From Litchfieldia salsa (GTDB taxonomy: Bacteria > Bacillota > Bacilli > Bacillales > Bacillaceae_L): DNA of 64,000 bases. This document shows positions 62,937 through 64,000 of this stretch, piece by piece (positions within the stretch are counted from its first letter, which is position 1; every line of letters starts with the position of its first letter). Under the pieces are notes generated by a model. It was given only the letters and a program-made list of their open reading frames with translations. It had not been told where the DNA came from and ran no database searches. The stretch is taken from assembly GCF_900104555.1 (NCBI RefSeq), contig NZ_FNJU01000002.1, forward strand, positions 310,001-374,000, written 5' to 3'. The position numbers were made by a program, and so were the translations under genes.

Positions 62937-62981
62937 AAGGTTGTTTCAGTCCCTTCTTAACGTGCAAATCTAGTTCTATTA

Positions 62982-63140
62982 TAAGAAAAGCGCAAGCGCC
63001 TTGTTCAGCCCCGACAGGCATAAGGCAAATCACGCAGGAAATCTTGATTTCTAAAGTGATTTGACTTATGACCCCGAGGGGCTAGGCGCTGGAGCTAGAC
63101 ACTAAAATCGAGTTCAAAATTTTATACTTTCTTACCTTAT
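62982..63140. repeat. 159-bp palindromic repeat, copy 2
   Basis: Second copy of the element at 58788-58946 at a constant offset of 4194 bases. Where copy 1 has G58833 paired with C58868, copy 2 has A63027 paired with T63062, so the stem is kept by a double change. It again abuts the A-run of a minus-strand terminator on its right side. Confidence 0.9.
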
Positions 63141-63178
63141 AAAAAAAGACATACCAGAAACGTTAGATATGTCTTTTT
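63141..63178 (-). terminator. terminator of the binding-protein gene
   Basis: AAGACATA and TATGTCTT pair with U-tracts on both strands. It sits between the binding-protein gene and its permeases, suggesting partial termination that favours the binding protein. Confidence 0.85.
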
Positions 63179-63198
63179 CATACGATCTATCCTATCTC

Positions 63199-64000
63199 TT
63201 ATTCTTCACTAGCAAGTGCTTCCTCGTGCATTTTCGCAAACTCTTCAGGAGTGATTTGTTTACCGAACAGTGATTGAATCATATTTAAATGTTCGTTCGC
63301 AACTCCTGCACTCATTTGTACATCTGCGTAAAGAGTAATGTTACTTGCATTTGCTAACTCGTCTAAAACATCGATATACATTTGTGGAAGATCCACTGAT
63401 GCTGTATCAACCTTTGTTGCTGGAATAACACCTGCATCTGTTACAGAACGCTCTCCCCACTTTTCAACAAAGAAAGTTACAAATTTCTTTGCTTCTTCTT
63501 TTACCTTTGAGTTTTCTGATACGAATAATCCTACACCCGGTCCGCCAACAAAGCTGTTAATATCCCCTTTTCCACCTTCAACTGTCGGGAATTTAAAGAA
63601 TCCAATTGAGTCTCTAAATTCTTGTGGTACATCTTCATTTGTTGTATAGTTCGGGAGCTCCCATGACCCCATTAGGTACATGGCTGCTTGGTTGTTCATA
63701 AATGGACCTTTCGCTTCATCATTTGATAATCCGTTAAATCCTTTTACGAACGCATTCATATCTACTAAACTTTGAATCTCTTGTGCAGCTTGGATTAGAG
63801 CTGGATCTTCAAATGTACCTGTACGGTTAATTGCATTTGTTAATGTTTCCGGTCCGCCAAATCGATCAGCAAGGTACATATACCACATTGATCCAGTCCA
63901 ACGATCCTTATTACCAACAGTAATTGGAGTTACACCATTATCAGCAAGTGTTTTAACAACATTTTTAAATTCTTCATATGTTTCTGGAACTTCTAGATTA
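63199..64000 (-). CDS. sugar ABC transporter substrate-binding protein, 5' part outside window
   Basis: The C-terminal 266 residues of an extracellular sugar-binding lipoprotein. The frame continues past the right edge (NLEVPETYEEFKNVVKTLA is visible at the start). NQAAMYLMGSWELPNY and GGPGVGLFVSENSKVKEEA are typical of cluster B binding proteins. With the two permeases and GH52 downstream it should capture xylo-oligosaccharides. The signal peptide and lipobox lie outside the window. Confidence 0.93.
   Translation of the reverse strand, partial: NLEVPETYEEFKNVVKTLADNGVTPITVGNKDRWTGSMWYMYLADRFGGPETLTNAINRTGTFEDPALIQAAQEIQSLVDMNAFVKGFNGLSNDEAKGPFMNNQAAMYLMGSWELPNYTTNEDVPQEFRDSIGFFKFPTVEGGKGDINSFVGGPGVGLFVSENSKVKEEAKKFVTFFVEKWGERSVTDAGVIPATKVDTASVDLPQMYIDVLDELANASNITLYADVQMSAGVANEHLNMIQSLFGKQITPEEFAKMHEEALASEE

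Noticed and set aside
1-64000. CRISPR arrays, tRNA, rRNA, insertion-sequence transposases, prophage genes
   Set aside because: Looked for by eye on both strands and none was found; the only dispersed repeats are the two non-coding families reported.

Overview
The window looks like chromosome from an aerobic or facultative, endospore-forming member of the Bacillaceae. The DNA is AT-rich, most genes have strong AGGAGG-type ribosome binding sites, and TTG and GTG starts are common. Spore genes are scattered through it: an H-type SASP (sspH), three YjcZ-type miniproteins and a CotF-like coat protein. No rRNA, tRNA, CRISPR array, prophage or transposase gene was seen. All identifications come from reading motifs and remembered family sequences; no database search was run.

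Layout. 1-6.7 kb: 5' part of a MoxR ATPase gene, an orphan membrane histidine kinase, a candidate non-coding RNA behind a perfect sigma-A promoter, an AbrB-family permease, an aromatic-acid-exporter-like protein, and several small genes (orphan VWA-like domain, HTH protein, DUF1540 protein). 7-14 kb: moaA behind an FNR/CRP-type box, cotF-like, recQ, two yjcZ genes, a YhaM-like HD nuclease, and a Cam-type gamma carbonic anhydrase coupled to a DUF421 membrane protein. 14-21.7 kb: a preQ1 riboswitch driving a queuosine-precursor transporter, then a Gfo/Idh oxidoreductase, papain-like amidase, BASS transporter, orphan ABC ATPase, a beta-phosphoglucomutase-like HAD phosphatase and C39 peptidase. 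22-30.4 kb: dabB-dabA (inorganic carbon uptake) plus a small partner gene, behind a leader with two terminators; yeiH with a divergent LysR gene that lacks a normal start codon; sspH, yjcZ and a Crp/Fnr regulator. 30-42.4 kb: helD, a second candidate sRNA, a kinase-like protein, a soluble PAS-PAS histidine kinase, two EamA transporters (one divergent from a MocR regulator), an aldo/keto reductase, an acetyltransferase and an M20 carbamoylase. 42.5-64 kb: sucrose genes scrR-scrA-scrB with three operators, a very large LacI-like/PAS/GGDEF/EAL protein, a chemoreceptor, a serine hydrolase, GH127, topB, a DUF2161 protein, and a xylo-oligosaccharide module (GH52 beta-xylosidase, two ABC permeases, binding protein running off the end).

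How parts may work together. Carbon dioxide/bicarbonate handling appears twice (gamma-CA and DabAB). Plant-polysaccharide use is prominent on the right: sucrose, xylo-oligosaccharides and L-arabinofuranosides, next to a chemoreceptor and a c-di-GMP enzyme with a sugar-binding-like sensor, which may tie sugar availability to motility or biofilm. Two repeat families are present. One is about 208 bp with 10-bp terminal inverted repeats (two full copies and one 34-bp internally deleted remnant). The other is a 159-bp palindromic element (two copies of equal length with a covarying base pair), both copies sitting directly against the U-tract of a minus-strand terminator.

The most notable items are the LacI-like-sensor c-di-GMP enzyme, the tandem-terminator leader of dabBA, the LysR gene with an apparent ATC start, the two repeat families, and the two candidate sRNAs.
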